The notes below the pieces were generated by a model, which saw only the letters and a program-made list of their open reading frames with translations, made no database searches and was not told where the DNA came from. From positions 1-64,000 of the forward strand of contig NZ_AULZ01000011.1 in NCBI RefSeq assembly GCF_000422545.1: DNA of 64,000 nucleotides, written 5' to 3'. Below are positions 36,197-45,652 of the stretch, piece after piece. Both the position numbers and the translations under genes were made by a program. Position 1 is the first letter of the stretch. Each line of letters begins with the position of its first letter. The DNA comes from Desulfocurvibacter africanus subsp. africanus DSM 2603 (GTDB lineage Bacteria; Desulfobacterota; Desulfovibrionia; Desulfovibrionales; Desulfovibrionaceae).

Positions 36197-37422
36197 CAGA
36201 CCACCCCTGCCTGGAACGCTGCCAACCGCTGGCGCATGACTTCCAAACCAGTGAAGCGAAAACCCTGCACGGCGTCGACATAGGGCTGTGGGTTGGTCAG
36301 CAGCTCCTCGATCTTGCTCCGCAGTCGGTCAGGTGTCAGTTCCTGCCAAGCCAAGTAGTCGGCCAACCCCTTGGCCTTGAGCACCTGGGCTCGAATGAGC
36401 TGCTCCAAACGCGGAGTCTCGCGGGGCACGATGAGCGAGACCTTGCGCTGGCTGAGGATTTCGCAAATCGTGTTGTAGCCGCCCATGCTCACCACCAGAT
36501 CGGCCGCGGCCATGAGCTGCTCCATCTGGCGGCAGAAGTGATAGTAACGTACGCCAAGTTTCCTGGCGCGCGCGGCTATGTCCTTGCGCTCGGGAGTGGG
36601 CATGAACGGTCCCGTGACGACAATGCTACGATGCTCCGCCGGCCATGTCTCCAACATGCGCAGATAGACATCCATAAGCTTGTATCCATCGCCCCCCCCG
36701 CCCGTGGTCACGAGCACCCGTTTTTCCTTGGCGCCGAAAAGGCCTGCATCGTTATTGCTGCCGGTGCCACAACCGTTCATGCCGTTTCCTTTGTAGATAT
36801 CATGACCATTGATAAGCGGCTTGCGCGGAAGATAGCCAGTAAAGATCATTTTTTGACTTATACTCTCTGGTATTTCGTATTCCTTGATAGGATCGTACAT
36901 TTCACGATGCCCATAGACCCATATCTCGGAATAGTACTTTTCCAACGCGTCATAGACGCGCTTATTGCGCCAGTCTTCGATGGTGCTGCGTGCGTCATCC
37001 ATGATGTCCCGCAAGCCCAGGACCGTTCGGCAGGAAACCTCACTTGTGTTCCGCAGCCACTTGAGCGCTGGAATGACTTCACGCTTGAGCCCCAGGGGGG
37101 CCTTGTCCACGATGAATAGGTCAGGCTCGAAAGCCTTGGCCGTAGCCTTGATGATGCTTTGGCGGATATTCATGGCTTCCTGGGCTTCGATGCGGATGGA
37201 ATGCGGCAGGTAGAGGTCGTTGCTCTTCTTGATCATGCCCGGGATGCGCACAAAGTCGACTTGTTCGGGAAAATCGAAACGGCCCACGATGGGCGAGCCG
37301 GTAAGAATGAGGATGTTCACATTTGGGCGTCGGAGCTGGGAAGCAATGGCCAGCGTCCTCCGGATGTGCCCCAACCCATAGGTATCATGGGAATACATCA
37401 GGATCTTGAAAGTATTGCTCAT
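36196..37422 (-). CDS. MurG-like glycosyltransferase, first gene of the glycan operon
   Basis: 408 residues from ATG 37422 (AGGA four bases upstream); an 18-codon upstream extension of the frame looks non-coding. The N-terminus MSNTFKILMYSHDTYGLGHI has the GHxRR loop, and the C-terminal half has VTTGGGGDGYKL, FMPTPERKD and ADLVVSMGGYNTICEIL, all MurG/UGT-like donor-site features. It is probably a polysaccharide glycosyltransferase. A methyltransferase gene is divergent 213 bp away, so the promoter of this operon lies there. Confidence 0.85.
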   Translation of the reverse strand: MSNTFKILMYSHDTYGLGHIRRTLAIASQLRRPNVNILILTGSPIVGRFDFPEQVDFVRIPGMIKKSNDLYLPHSIRIEAQEAMNIRQSIIKATAKAFEPDLFIVDKAPLGLKREVIPALKWLRNTSEVSCRTVLGLRDIMDDARSTIEDWRNKRVYDALEKYYSEIWVYGHREMYDPIKEYEIPESISQKMIFTGYLPRKPLINGHDIYKGNGMNGCGTGSNNDAGLFGAKEKRVLVTTGGGGDGYKLMDVYLRMLETWPAEHRSIVVTGPFMPTPERKDIAARARKLGVRYYHFCRQMEQLMAAADLVVSMGGYNTICEILSQRKVSLIVPRETPRLEQLIRAQVLKAKGLADYLAWQELTPDRLRSKIEELLTNPQPYVDAVQGFRFTGLEVMRQRLAAFQAGVV

Positions 37423-37635
37423 TCGTCCTGGCTCATTCTCCCGGTCGCGCGCAGCGGTGTTCACCCAACTCGACAAGCCCCCGTCAGAACCGAGATGGGC
37501 ATTCTCACCAGTTTTGAATGAAAAATAGTTTTTTGTCCATGGAGTAGCTTTTTCGTATGTTCACGCAGCTCTCAGGAATATAGCCGATGAAAAGCACAGC
37601 CATTGCCGCTTCAAGCTTGAGTATGTACATGTATC

Positions 37636-38367
37636 ATGAATGTTGAACTGAACACTAACCGATCAGGCAAGGGCGGTATGCGAACATGGCTTGAGCGCGC
37701 GACAAAGACCCTGGCTCGGGATGAGAGCGCAGAGATTGCCAAGGCACTGAAGCCCTTGCCGCGAGAGTTATCCGTGCTGGATGTGGGTTGCGGCTTTGGC
37801 CGCAAAATGCGCCTTCTGCAAAGTCTGGGATTCTCAAACGTGGAGGGCGTGGAAAAAAACACCGCGCAAGTGAAGCTGGCCAGGCAAGATGGGCTGCGGG
37901 TGCATGGAGCTGAAGAGTTCTGTCAAGGCGTAGGCCAAGCGGTTTACGATCTGCTGGTCATGGCCCATGTCATTGAGCACTTCCCGTTCGACAAGCTGTT
38001 GGAGTTCCTGGACGACTATCTTGATCGTTTAAGGCCGGGAGGGTGGCTGCTTGTTGTTTCACCCCTTATGCACAAGGATTTTTTTCTCGATTTCGACCAC
38101 GTGAAGCCTTATTACCCGCAAGGTATCAAGGATTTCTTCGGCAAGGGCGACGAGCAGGTGCAATCTTACTCCCGGCACACGTTGCAACTTGTGGACATTC
38201 GGTTTCGGCGAAGCCCCTGGCGCCTGCGCTTGAACCGTGCCTTGATACTCAAACGAGGCGACTTGCTTCCTAAAGTGTGCAACTTCTTGCTGGCCTTGGC
38301 TTTTCGCTGCTCAGGAAAGCTCTTGGGCCATAAAACAGGCTGGATCGGATTGTACCGCAAACGCTGA
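37636..38367 (+). CDS. Class I SAM-dependent methyltransferase
   Basis: 243 residues. The SAM-binding motif I is VLDVGCGFGRKMRLL, then the acidic end VEGVEKN and motif AHVIEHFPFDK, with RLRPGGWLLVVSPL. It may modify a sugar or lipid, since it is divergent to a glycan operon, but the substrate is not given by sequence. No ribosome site is seen before ATG 37636. The C-terminal basic tail (WIGLYRKR) suggests contact with membrane or acidic polymer. Confidence 0.85.
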   Translation: MNVELNTNRSGKGGMRTWLERATKTLARDESAEIAKALKPLPRELSVLDVGCGFGRKMRLLQSLGFSNVEGVEKNTAQVKLARQDGLRVHGAEEFCQGVGQAVYDLLVMAHVIEHFPFDKLLEFLDDYLDRLRPGGWLLVVSPLMHKDFFLDFDHVKPYYPQGIKDFFGKGDEQVQSYSRHTLQLVDIRFRRSPWRLRLNRALILKRGDLLPKVCNFLLALAFRCSGKLLGHKTGWIGLYRKR

Positions 38368-38456
38368 CCTGCAGGCACGGAATCATGCTGTTGAGGCCAT
38401 GGCGGGCGCCGGCCGGACTTACCGCGTGCTGGCCAAGCGACCTTATCGGAAGAGCA

Positions 38457-39158
38457 TTACTTGCTGTCAGAGCTGCTTTTGCGGAAAGCTCGCACACGGG
38501 TTTTGAGGTTGTGCTCCCGGAAGCGGCCTGGACAATCCACGCTGATTTCCCAATCCTGCTTTAGGATCTCCGCCGCATACTCCAGGACTTGAACACGTCC
38601 GTGCCGAAGGAAGCCAGGAGGGTAGAATGCGGACAGACTGTCGTGATCACAGCCCAAGTCGTTTTGGCTGTTGTATTCCGGCCGAAGGGTAAAGAGCAGT
38701 TCACTACGCGATACCTGTGCCACGGCCTTCAAGCATGCGTGCAGCTTGCCTTTAGCCACCACGGACCTACCGATGAAGTCGATGAGCATGCCTAGGCCGA
38801 AGGTTTCCTTCAAGTCTTCCTTGAGGAAGTCAGCTACACGAAATTCCGTGTTGGTAAGACCGTAATCTAGAGCCAGAAGACGGCAACCGGCGACAACTGC
38901 TGGATCGATGTCCACGCCAAGAACCCTGGCCGCTCCACCCTGTGCCGCCAGGAGTGAGTAGGCGCCAAGGTTGCAGCCAAGGTCGACGATGCTTCTGCCT
39001 GTCAACTCGACTCCATGCAATGTCTCTGGAAGTATGTCGGGAAATTTACCGCCGCCTCGACGCAACAGCTTGCCTGCATGATCACGCACCGGGCGCCAGA
39101 CGCTTTCAGCAGGCAGGCTCCCGATGTACCGCTCCAATTCGTTCGGTTCAAATTCCAT
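38457..39158 (-). CDS. Class I SAM-dependent methyltransferase
   Basis: 233 residues. Motif I is SIVDLGCNLGAYSLLAAQGG, with VLGVDIDPAVV as the acidic loop. It converges on the methyltransferase at 37636 but is not closely related to it; the C-terminal half differs fully. Substrate unknown. The ATG is at 39158, preceded on the minus strand by weak AGAG. Confidence 0.82.
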   Translation of the reverse strand: MEFEPNELERYIGSLPAESVWRPVRDHAGKLLRRGGGKFPDILPETLHGVELTGRSIVDLGCNLGAYSLLAAQGGAARVLGVDIDPAVVAGCRLLALDYGLTNTEFRVADFLKEDLKETFGLGMLIDFIGRSVVAKGKLHACLKAVAQVSRSELLFTLRPEYNSQNDLGCDHDSLSAFYPPGFLRHGRVQVLEYAAEILKQDWEISVDCPGRFREHNLKTRVRAFRKSSSDSK

Positions 39159-39676
39159 GCTGGCCGCTCTCCTGGTTTTTTCCAGACATCCCGCAGCGTA
39201 CGCTAATTCCGCGTCAGGTTTCCTGGAACCCCGGCGGTAGTCTTAAGTTTACACTGAAAACACGGGATTGCCACGGTATTCTGATAATATGGTCAAGTTC
39301 TTGCAAACTACCTGGATAGAGCTCCAATGGCCTGTGCGGGGGATTTGTGCTTCATGATTGGAAAAGTAATCGCGTTATCCAGCGATATCCATGTAGAAGG
39401 GCTCGCATAATAAAAAGATGTTCAGTTCTGAAGCGTTAGTGTGAGAAGAAGCAATGCGAAACTAGTATTGCGTTTTTTCCACTTGAAAATGGGGAAATGA
39501 AAGGTCATTCATCTGGAAAGAGAAGCAAGCATAAGGCGATGGCCAGCGATGGAGAGCCGGTCCGCTATGGGTGGGAGCATGCATGCCGTGTAAGGCGAGC
39601 GTGCGGTCGACTGTGCTTGGTAATTTCGTGCATGAGCGGCATGACATAGTTTTCTTCACGACAGGAATCCGAGCAG
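39159..39676. other. Intergenic stretch, divergent promoter region
   Basis: This stretch separates the divergent methyltransferase and the chemotaxis operon and must hold their promoters. AT content is higher than in the genes. I found no convincing sigma-70, sigma-54 or FliA-type pair, no RNA gene and no recognisable reading frame. Confidence 0.5.
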
Positions 39677-41542
39677 GTGATGCAATTGGGCGTACAGGGC
39701 ATGGCGTTTGCCGAGGCGGGTAAAAAACGATCCCTCAAGCCGCTTGGCGAGGCGCTCGAAAGTGTGGCCAAGGCCGTTGGCAAGGCAATTGAGGGCCGAG
39801 AGACGGATTTTCTTGCGTTGGGGACTAGACTTCAGGAATTTACTCGCTCCGTACTTGATTTGACGCGTCAGGCCTCGGATCTCGCAGGGTTAACTTCGGG
39901 AGACGAACTGGACAGAAGAGTCGGGGAATTGTCTGCCGAGCTTGAGCGCATGCGCAACCTAGTGGGCCGGGATTCTTCAGGCCAGAGCCTGCGGGAACTC
40001 GATTCCATCCTGGAGGTTTCCCGTAAGCTTAAAGCACTCAGCCAGGACTTCCGGCGCATCGTCAAAAAACTGCAAATGCTTGGCATATCGACGCGCATCG
40101 AGAGCGCCAGGCTTGGTAGCATGGGGCGGGGGTTCACCACCCTGGCCGACGATGTGGAAAAGCTGGCCCACACCATTGTTGCGCATTCATCCCAGATAAC
40201 TCAAAAGGCTGAATCCTTGTGTGAGCTTGTAGCTTCGGTGCGCGAACGGACTACATCCATTCTGGACATGCAGCAGACATGTTCGACCGACATTTTTTGC
40301 GGCATCGAAGACAACCTGCGCTCGCTGGTGGACTTGACGCACAAGTCCGCACAGGTATCGTCCGAGTTGCCGGACAAGGCTCGCAACATTTCCGCCGAGA
40401 TCAGCGAGGTCGTCTCATCCCTGCAGTTTCATGATATCGTGCGCCAGCAGGTTGAGCATGTTGCCGAGGCCTTGGAAGAGGGCTTAGGGCTGCTTCAACC
40501 ACACCTTGCCAAAGCTGAGCTTGAGCCTGAGGGCAAGGATTTGGTGAGTTGGGTAGCCGACGTCTGTACCCTGCAAGCTTCCCAACTACATAACGCAGCC
40601 GGTCAGTTTTCCTCTGCTCTGGAGTGCTTGAGTGAGCATATGGGGGGCATAGCGCGGCACGCCGTTGCGTTGAGTAGCTCTTTAGCGCTGTCCGTCTCGG
40701 CCGATAGAGGGTCTGGGGTTAGTGTCCTAGACCAGATTGAGCAAGGCGTCGGAGACATCACCGAGTCCATGCGTGAATATGCCAGCCAGGGCGAGGCCGT
40801 GGGCGGGATCATGAGCGATGTTGCCAACACCATCGCTGAAATGTCAGCTTTCGTTAGCGACATTGAAGACGTGGGTGCGGAAATCGAGCTTATTGCTCTG
40901 AACGCGAGCGTCAAGGCTGCGCACACCGGAGATGAAGGCAAGGCCTTGGGCGTGTTGGCACAAGCCATTCAGCATCTTTCCGTGGAAGCCAGAGATCAGA
41001 CAGAGGCTGTATCTTCTGTTCTCGTGCAGATTTCCACTGCTTCCGAGGCATTGCTCCGCAATGCCGATGCTTCTATTGACCGCGGGCAGGTGGCTGCCAT
41101 GATCGCGCGTATGGGCGACCTGACGGGCAGCTTGCGCAACATTAGTGAACGGGTTGGCTCTGGGCTGGCGACTATCGGCACTTCGGTGGGAGACTTGGCC
41201 AACTCCATTGAAGATACGGTGGAGGGTCTGACGTTCCATCACGATGTAGCTCACAAGCTCGAGGAATCCAAAGCCAGACTGGAGCAGGCCGGTCAGGAAG
41301 CTAGACATATCGTCCCGCACAGTGATGATGCACTGCGTTCGGAGCGGCTCAGGGCTATGCTCGACAGATATACCATGGATGCCGAGCGCATCATTCACAT
41401 GAGCACCTTTGGTCACTCTGGTCAGACTCTGGAGAACTCCAATAGCTTTCAACCTGCAGCGTGCGTGACGAGTCTTGATCGAACCAAAAAAGCGGCTCCA
41501 AGTGGCAGTGACGATCTCGGTGACAATGTGGAGCTATTTTAG
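39677..41542 (+). CDS. Soluble MCP-like chemotaxis signalling protein with two hairpin regions
   Basis: About 620 residues, nearly all helical coiled coil, with no membrane segment and no sensor domain. Two regions resemble the MCP signalling hairpin tip: residues about 135-165 (MLGISTRIESARLGSMGRGF) and about 405-440 (IELIALNASVKAAHTGDEGK). The second is the nearer match to the canonical LLALNAAIEAARAGE motif. It could dock to CheA in the cytoplasm. It opens a CheY/A/R/B operon, so a role in that array is likely. Start GTG 39677 has AGGA at a better distance than ATG 39680. Confidence 0.75.
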   Translation: MMQLGVQGMAFAEAGKKRSLKPLGEALESVAKAVGKAIEGRETDFLALGTRLQEFTRSVLDLTRQASDLAGLTSGDELDRRVGELSAELERMRNLVGRDSSGQSLRELDSILEVSRKLKALSQDFRRIVKKLQMLGISTRIESARLGSMGRGFTTLADDVEKLAHTIVAHSSQITQKAESLCELVASVRERTTSILDMQQTCSTDIFCGIEDNLRSLVDLTHKSAQVSSELPDKARNISAEISEVVSSLQFHDIVRQQVEHVAEALEEGLGLLQPHLAKAELEPEGKDLVSWVADVCTLQASQLHNAAGQFSSALECLSEHMGGIARHAVALSSSLALSVSADRGSGVSVLDQIEQGVGDITESMREYASQGEAVGGIMSDVANTIAEMSAFVSDIEDVGAEIELIALNASVKAAHTGDEGKALGVLAQAIQHLSVEARDQTEAVSSVLVQISTASEALLRNADASIDRGQVAAMIARMGDLTGSLRNISERVGSGLATIGTSVGDLANSIEDTVEGLTFHHDVAHKLEESKARLEQAGQEARHIVPHSDDALRSERLRAMLDRYTMDAERIIHMSTFGHSGQTLENSNSFQPAACVTSLDRTKKAAPSGSDDLGDNVELF

Positions 41543-41819
41543 GGCATTTTTGCGCAAGTCTGATGTCCTACCTACGAACTTGCATAAATGCACAAAGCAA
41601 GATATTTAAGCTTTATAAATGGCTAGCTCGTAGAGATTGGCGAAAGGCATTGCAAGAAAAGCTTTAATTGACTTTTGATGTCTCAAGTAACGAAACATAT
41701 TTGCAATGTCTGGCATCGCTCTAAGGAACTATTCTATAGTCGCCATGGCCTTGTCCACGGCAAGAGATTGTGAACAATAGTTGACGAATGGCCCAGCGCA
41801 ACAACGCAGGGAGAGAAAT

Positions 41820-42125
41820 ATGGGTGACTGCGAAAAAGTGGACGATCGACTTGTCTTGAGTGGAGAGTTCACCATTGAGCATGCGGCGGACCTCAAGGCG
41901 TTTCTGGCTGAGGCCGCGGCTGCCGGTGGGCCGGGGCTTGTGGATCTCACCCAGGTTACCAGGGCAGGCATCTCTTTGTTTCAGTTGCTGATTTCTTTCG
42001 CCACGACCATGGAAGCGTCGGGATTCGATGTCCGTTTCACCGGTCTGAATGAATATCTCACATCGCTAGCTGAAACCGCCGGGGTGCGCGATGCCCTGGC
42101 GCCGCACATCGCAGAGGGAGGATGA
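41820..42125 (+). CDS. STAS-domain protein
   Basis: 101 residues with the STAS fold pattern (VLSGEFTIEHAADLKAFL, LVDLTQVTRAGISLFQLL). STAS proteins act as anti-sigma factor antagonists or as switches in phosphorelay. In the conserved loop DLTQVTRAGIS the usual phosphorylated Ser is not at the canonical place, though T and S are next to it. The frame extends to 41781, but GGGAGAG before ATG 41820 fixes the start. The stop overlaps the CheY region, so translation of the two is coupled. Confidence 0.8.
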   Translation: MGDCEKVDDRLVLSGEFTIEHAADLKAFLAEAAAAGGPGLVDLTQVTRAGISLFQLLISFATTMEASGFDVRFTGLNEYLTSLAETAGVRDALAPHIAEGG

Positions 42126-42130
42126 GCCGG

Positions 42131-42493
42131 ATGGCCAAGACGATCATGACCGTGGATGATTCCGCCAGCGTCCGCCAGATGGTCAGCTTCACGCTGAAGA
42201 ATGAAGGGCACACCGTTATCGAGGCGGTGGATGGCAAGGATGCCCTGGGCAAGCTCAAAGGTCAGGTGGACATGATCATCACCGATTTGAACATGCCTAA
42301 CATGGATGGCATTGAGCTTATCAAGCAGGTTCGCGCCCAGGCGACCTATAAATTCATACCAATCATCATGCTGACTACTGAATCCCAGGCCGAGAAGAAG
42401 CAAGATGGCAAGGCCGCCGGTGCTACGGGCTGGATAGTCAAGCCATTCAAACCCGAGCAACTTCTCGCGGTGGTGAACAAGGTCCTGCGCTAA
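42131..42493 (+). CDS. cheY: Response regulator CheY
   Basis: 120 residues, a single receiver domain. The Asp pocket is VDDSASVR, the phosphoacceptor is in MIITDLNMPNMDG, the Thr in IIMLTTES and the Lys in WIVKPFKP. ATG 42122 is also possible, but GGAGG lies nine bases before ATG 42131, which gives the usual MAKTIMTVDDSAS start. It is the output of the CheA encoded next. Confidence 0.93.
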   Translation: MAKTIMTVDDSASVRQMVSFTLKNEGHTVIEAVDGKDALGKLKGQVDMIITDLNMPNMDGIELIKQVRAQATYKFIPIIMLTTESQAEKKQDGKAAGATGWIVKPFKPEQLLAVVNKVLR

Positions 42494-42572
42494 GCGGGAC
42501 AGCGACCTGTCGCGCGCCCAGAGTTGTTGCCTGAAGCAACGCAGGGATTGCAGACAGGGAAGCGAGGAATCC

Positions 42573-44684
42573 ATGTCCCGTGACGATCTTAACAGGCTGG
42601 CATTCAAGGAGGAGGCGCACGACCTTCTCTCGGAGTTGGAAAGCGCTCTGCTAGAATTGGAGGCGACCCCCGACGACCGCGAGACCATTGATCGTGTCTT
42701 TCGGGCCATGCACACCATCAAAGGCTCTGGCGCCATGTTCGGGTTCGACGACATCGCCAGGTTCACCCATGAGGTGGAAACCGTTTTCGATTTGGTGCGT
42801 AACGGTCAACTTGCGGTCAGTAAAGAGTTGCTCGATCTGACATTGGTCGCCCGGGACAGAATCATGGCCATGCTTAGCGGCTCTGAATCGGGAATTGATC
42901 AGGACCCTGCCGCCTCGCAGCGCATCGTCAAATCGCTGAAATCCCTTTTAGGGCAAGCCGGAGTCTTTGCGTCCCTCCCGGAGCCAAAGCCCGAGTCCAG
43001 TATCCAACCCCCGACTGCCGTGAATGAAGATGCTGAAATTTTCCGCATCCACTTTAAGCCTCCCAGAAATGTTTTCTTGTCTGGCACTGACCCGCTGGCA
43101 CTTTTGGAGGAACTCGCAGCGCTCGGCACATGCAAGGTTACGGCGCACCTGGATGATGTTCCCGTTTTATCCGCCTATGAACCGGATGCCTGCTACGCTT
43201 GGTGGAATGTGATCATCGTCACCAGGGCAGGGCGGCAGGCGCTGCAGGATGTCTTCATCTTTGTCGAGGACGACAGCGAGATCTCGATTGACAAGGTAGA
43301 GCCCGGCTTGAATGTCGAGGTCAACGGCGAGCACAAGAAGCTGGGCGAGATACTTGTCGATCGAGGCGACATAACCGAGGAGGACTTGCTCAAGGCTTTG
43401 GGCAGCCAGAAGCGCATTGGTGCGATCCTCACCGAGAGCGGTATTGTCAGCCCGGCGCAAGTGGCCTCGGCTTTGGCCGAACAAGCCGCACTTAAGGACG
43501 GACGGGGCGCGCGCAAGCCCCAGGAGTCTGTTTCCAGCATTCGCGTGGCGGCCGAAAAGTTGGATAAGCTGGTGGACCTTGTTGGCGAGCTGGTCATTGT
43601 TCAGGCCCAGGTTAATCAGTATGTGGTCCAGCGTAAGGACCCATACTTGGCTGCTTTGTCGGAGCAATTGGGGCGGCTTTCGGACGAGTTGCGCGATAGC
43701 ACTCTGGGCATCCGCATGTTGCCGATCGGCACAACTTTCAGCAAGTTCAAGAGACTCGTTAGAGACCTATCGGACGCTTTGGGCAAGGAGATAGAGCTGG
43801 AGACGGAAGGCGCCGAAACTGAATTGGATAAGACAGTCATTGAGCGCTTTGGCGATCCACTGGTGCATCTTCTGCGCAATTCCATCGATCATGGCATCGA
43901 GCTTCCAGCCGAGCGGCTGGCTCAGGGCAAGCCTCGCCATGGGACCATCAAGCTCACAGCCGAGCACTCGGGCGGCGACGTGCTAATCCGCATCTTCGAT
44001 GATGGCAAGGGCTTGGATGCGAAAACCATCTTCACCAAGGCCGTGGAAAAAGGGCTGGTCTCTCCCGATGCCGAGTTGAGCGAGAAGGAGATCTTCAACT
44101 TTATCTTCGCCCCTGGTTTCTCCACCGCCAAGGCCGTGACCAACGTCTCGGGACGCGGAGTCGGCATGGATGTGGTCAAGCAGGCCATCGACAGCCTGCG
44201 GGGCAGCATCGACATTGCCAGCAACAAAGGCTTGGGCACGACTATCACTATCAAACTGCCCTTGACTCTGGCCATTATCGACGGCTTGCAGGTCCAGGTT
44301 GAAAACGAATTCTACGTGATCCCGCTTTCTCTGGTTGAGGAGTGCGTGGAATTGATCGGGACCAAAGGCAATGGGCGTCGCGAACAGCGCATCATTCACC
44401 TGCGAGGGGAAGTGGTGCCTTATATCCGCATGCGTGAGTGGTTCGACATTTCCGGCACCGCCCCTGAGATCGAGCAGGTCGTCATTACATCTCAGGGTGA
44501 CAATAGGGTGGGTATTGTCGTGGATCACGTCATCGGTGAACACCAGACAGTCATCAAATCGCTGGGACGGGTTTATCGAGAGGTTGAGGGTATTTCCGGC
44601 GCAACCATCAAAGGTGACGGAAGTATGGCCCTTATTCTGGACATTCCGCGCCTGGTTCGCTCGGTTTTGGAGTCTTGCACGTGA
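42573..44684 (+). CDS. cheA: Chemotaxis histidine kinase CheA
   Basis: 703 residues. HPt domain (about 1-110) with H47 in HTIKGSG; P2-like domain (about 155-240); a linker with two ~24-residue repeats (257-280, KLGEILVDRGDITEEDLLKA, and 281-304, RIGAILTESGIVSPAQVASA); P3 dimerisation domain from about 325; HATPase with HLLRNSIDHGIE and GRGVGMDVV; and a C-terminal CheW-like domain. The linker repeats recall the LGEIL-type N-terminal motif of GspE/PilB ATPases. The kinase should phosphorylate CheY and CheB of this operon. Confidence 0.95.
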   Translation: MSRDDLNRLAFKEEAHDLLSELESALLELEATPDDRETIDRVFRAMHTIKGSGAMFGFDDIARFTHEVETVFDLVRNGQLAVSKELLDLTLVARDRIMAMLSGSESGIDQDPAASQRIVKSLKSLLGQAGVFASLPEPKPESSIQPPTAVNEDAEIFRIHFKPPRNVFLSGTDPLALLEELAALGTCKVTAHLDDVPVLSAYEPDACYAWWNVIIVTRAGRQALQDVFIFVEDDSEISIDKVEPGLNVEVNGEHKKLGEILVDRGDITEEDLLKALGSQKRIGAILTESGIVSPAQVASALAEQAALKDGRGARKPQESVSSIRVAAEKLDKLVDLVGELVIVQAQVNQYVVQRKDPYLAALSEQLGRLSDELRDSTLGIRMLPIGTTFSKFKRLVRDLSDALGKEIELETEGAETELDKTVIERFGDPLVHLLRNSIDHGIELPAERLAQGKPRHGTIKLTAEHSGGDVLIRIFDDGKGLDAKTIFTKAVEKGLVSPDAELSEKEIFNFIFAPGFSTAKAVTNVSGRGVGMDVVKQAIDSLRGSIDIASNKGLGTTITIKLPLTLAIIDGLQVQVENEFYVIPLSLVEECVELIGTKGNGRREQRIIHLRGEVVPYIRMREWFDISGTAPEIEQVVITSQGDNRVGIVVDHVIGEHQTVIKSLGRVYREVEGISGATIKGDGSMALILDIPRLVRSVLESCT

Positions 44685-44763
44685 AAGGAACTAACTGGAT
44701 GCCAAGCCGAACCTCGGAACGCCATGGCAGGCGTGAGCCGTTGTGAAGGAGCTAGGCGAGGCC

Positions 44764-45630
44764 ATGTCCGATAGCAAACAGGTATCTGTGAGAAGGGATC
44801 AGAGCAATTCTCGGCAACTCAGCGCCCGCGACTTCGCGCGTTTCAGCGAGTTCATACATACCGAATGCGGCATCAAGATGCCGCCGAGCAAGAAAACCAT
44901 GCTCGAAGCCCGCTTGCAAAAACGATTACGGGCTTTGGCTTTGCCTGACTACTCTCACTACTGCGCCTACTTTTTTTCAAAGGAAGGCATGGCTACGGAG
45001 CTTCCGCATCTTCTTGACGTAGTGACCACAAACACCACGGACTTCTTTCGGGAGCCAAATCACTTTGATTTGCTTTCCAGGAATGTGCTTCCGCGTTGGT
45101 TGAGCCGCCATCAAGGCCGAGAGTTGGCCGTATGGAGCGCTGGCTGCTCCACGGGGGAAGAGCCATACTCCCTGGCCATCGTGTTAAGTGAATTCCAGCT
45201 TCAGCAACCGGAGTTCCGCTTTTCCATCCTTGCCACGGATATTTCCACACGGGTCCTGGAGCATGCCTCTCGGGCCGTCTATGCCGAGGATAAACTCGAA
45301 AAGGTGCCCAAGCCTTTACACAAGCTTCACTTCCTGCGCAGCAAGGACCGCAGCAGGCGCCTTGTGCGCGTGGCTCCCGAAGTGCGCCGGCTAGTCAGCT
45401 TTCAGCGGCTCAATTTCATGGAAGAGTTCTCATTCAAGAACAGGATGGACATCATCTTTTGCCGCAATGTCATGATCTACTTTGACCGGCCTACCCAGGA
45501 GCGCCTGCTAAGCAAATTTTGCTCCCACCTGCACCAAGGTGGCCATATTTTCATCGGCCACTCGGAAAGCCTAACGGGAATGCAATTGCCGCTTCGGCAG
45601 CTCGCGCCCACGGTCTACGAGCGCGTCTGA
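44764..45630 (+). CDS. cheR: Chemotaxis methyltransferase CheR
   Basis: 288 residues. The N-terminal CheR helical domain has [20 protein letters not shown], and the SAM-binding domain contains [17 protein letters not shown] and [19 protein letters not shown]. It methylates Glu residues of chemoreceptors. The frame opens at GTG 44743, but AAGGAG upstream of ATG 44764 (12-base spacing) and the usual length favour the shorter protein. Confidence 0.93.
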   Translation: MSDSKQVSVRRDQSNSRQLSARDFARFSEFIHTECGIKMPPSKKTMLEARLQKRLRALALPDYSHYCAYFFSKEGMATELPHLLDVVTTNTTDFFREPNHFDLLSRNVLPRWLSRHQGRELAVWSAGCSTGEEPYSLAIVLSEFQLQQPEFRFSILATDISTRVLEHASRAVYAEDKLEKVPKPLHKLHFLRSKDRSRRLVRVAPEVRRLVSFQRLNFMEEFSFKNRMDIIFCRNVMIYFDRPTQERLLSKFCSHLHQGGHIFIGHSESLTGMQLPLRQLAPTVYERV

Positions 45631-45652
45631 ACGACAGCGATCAGGAGAATGC

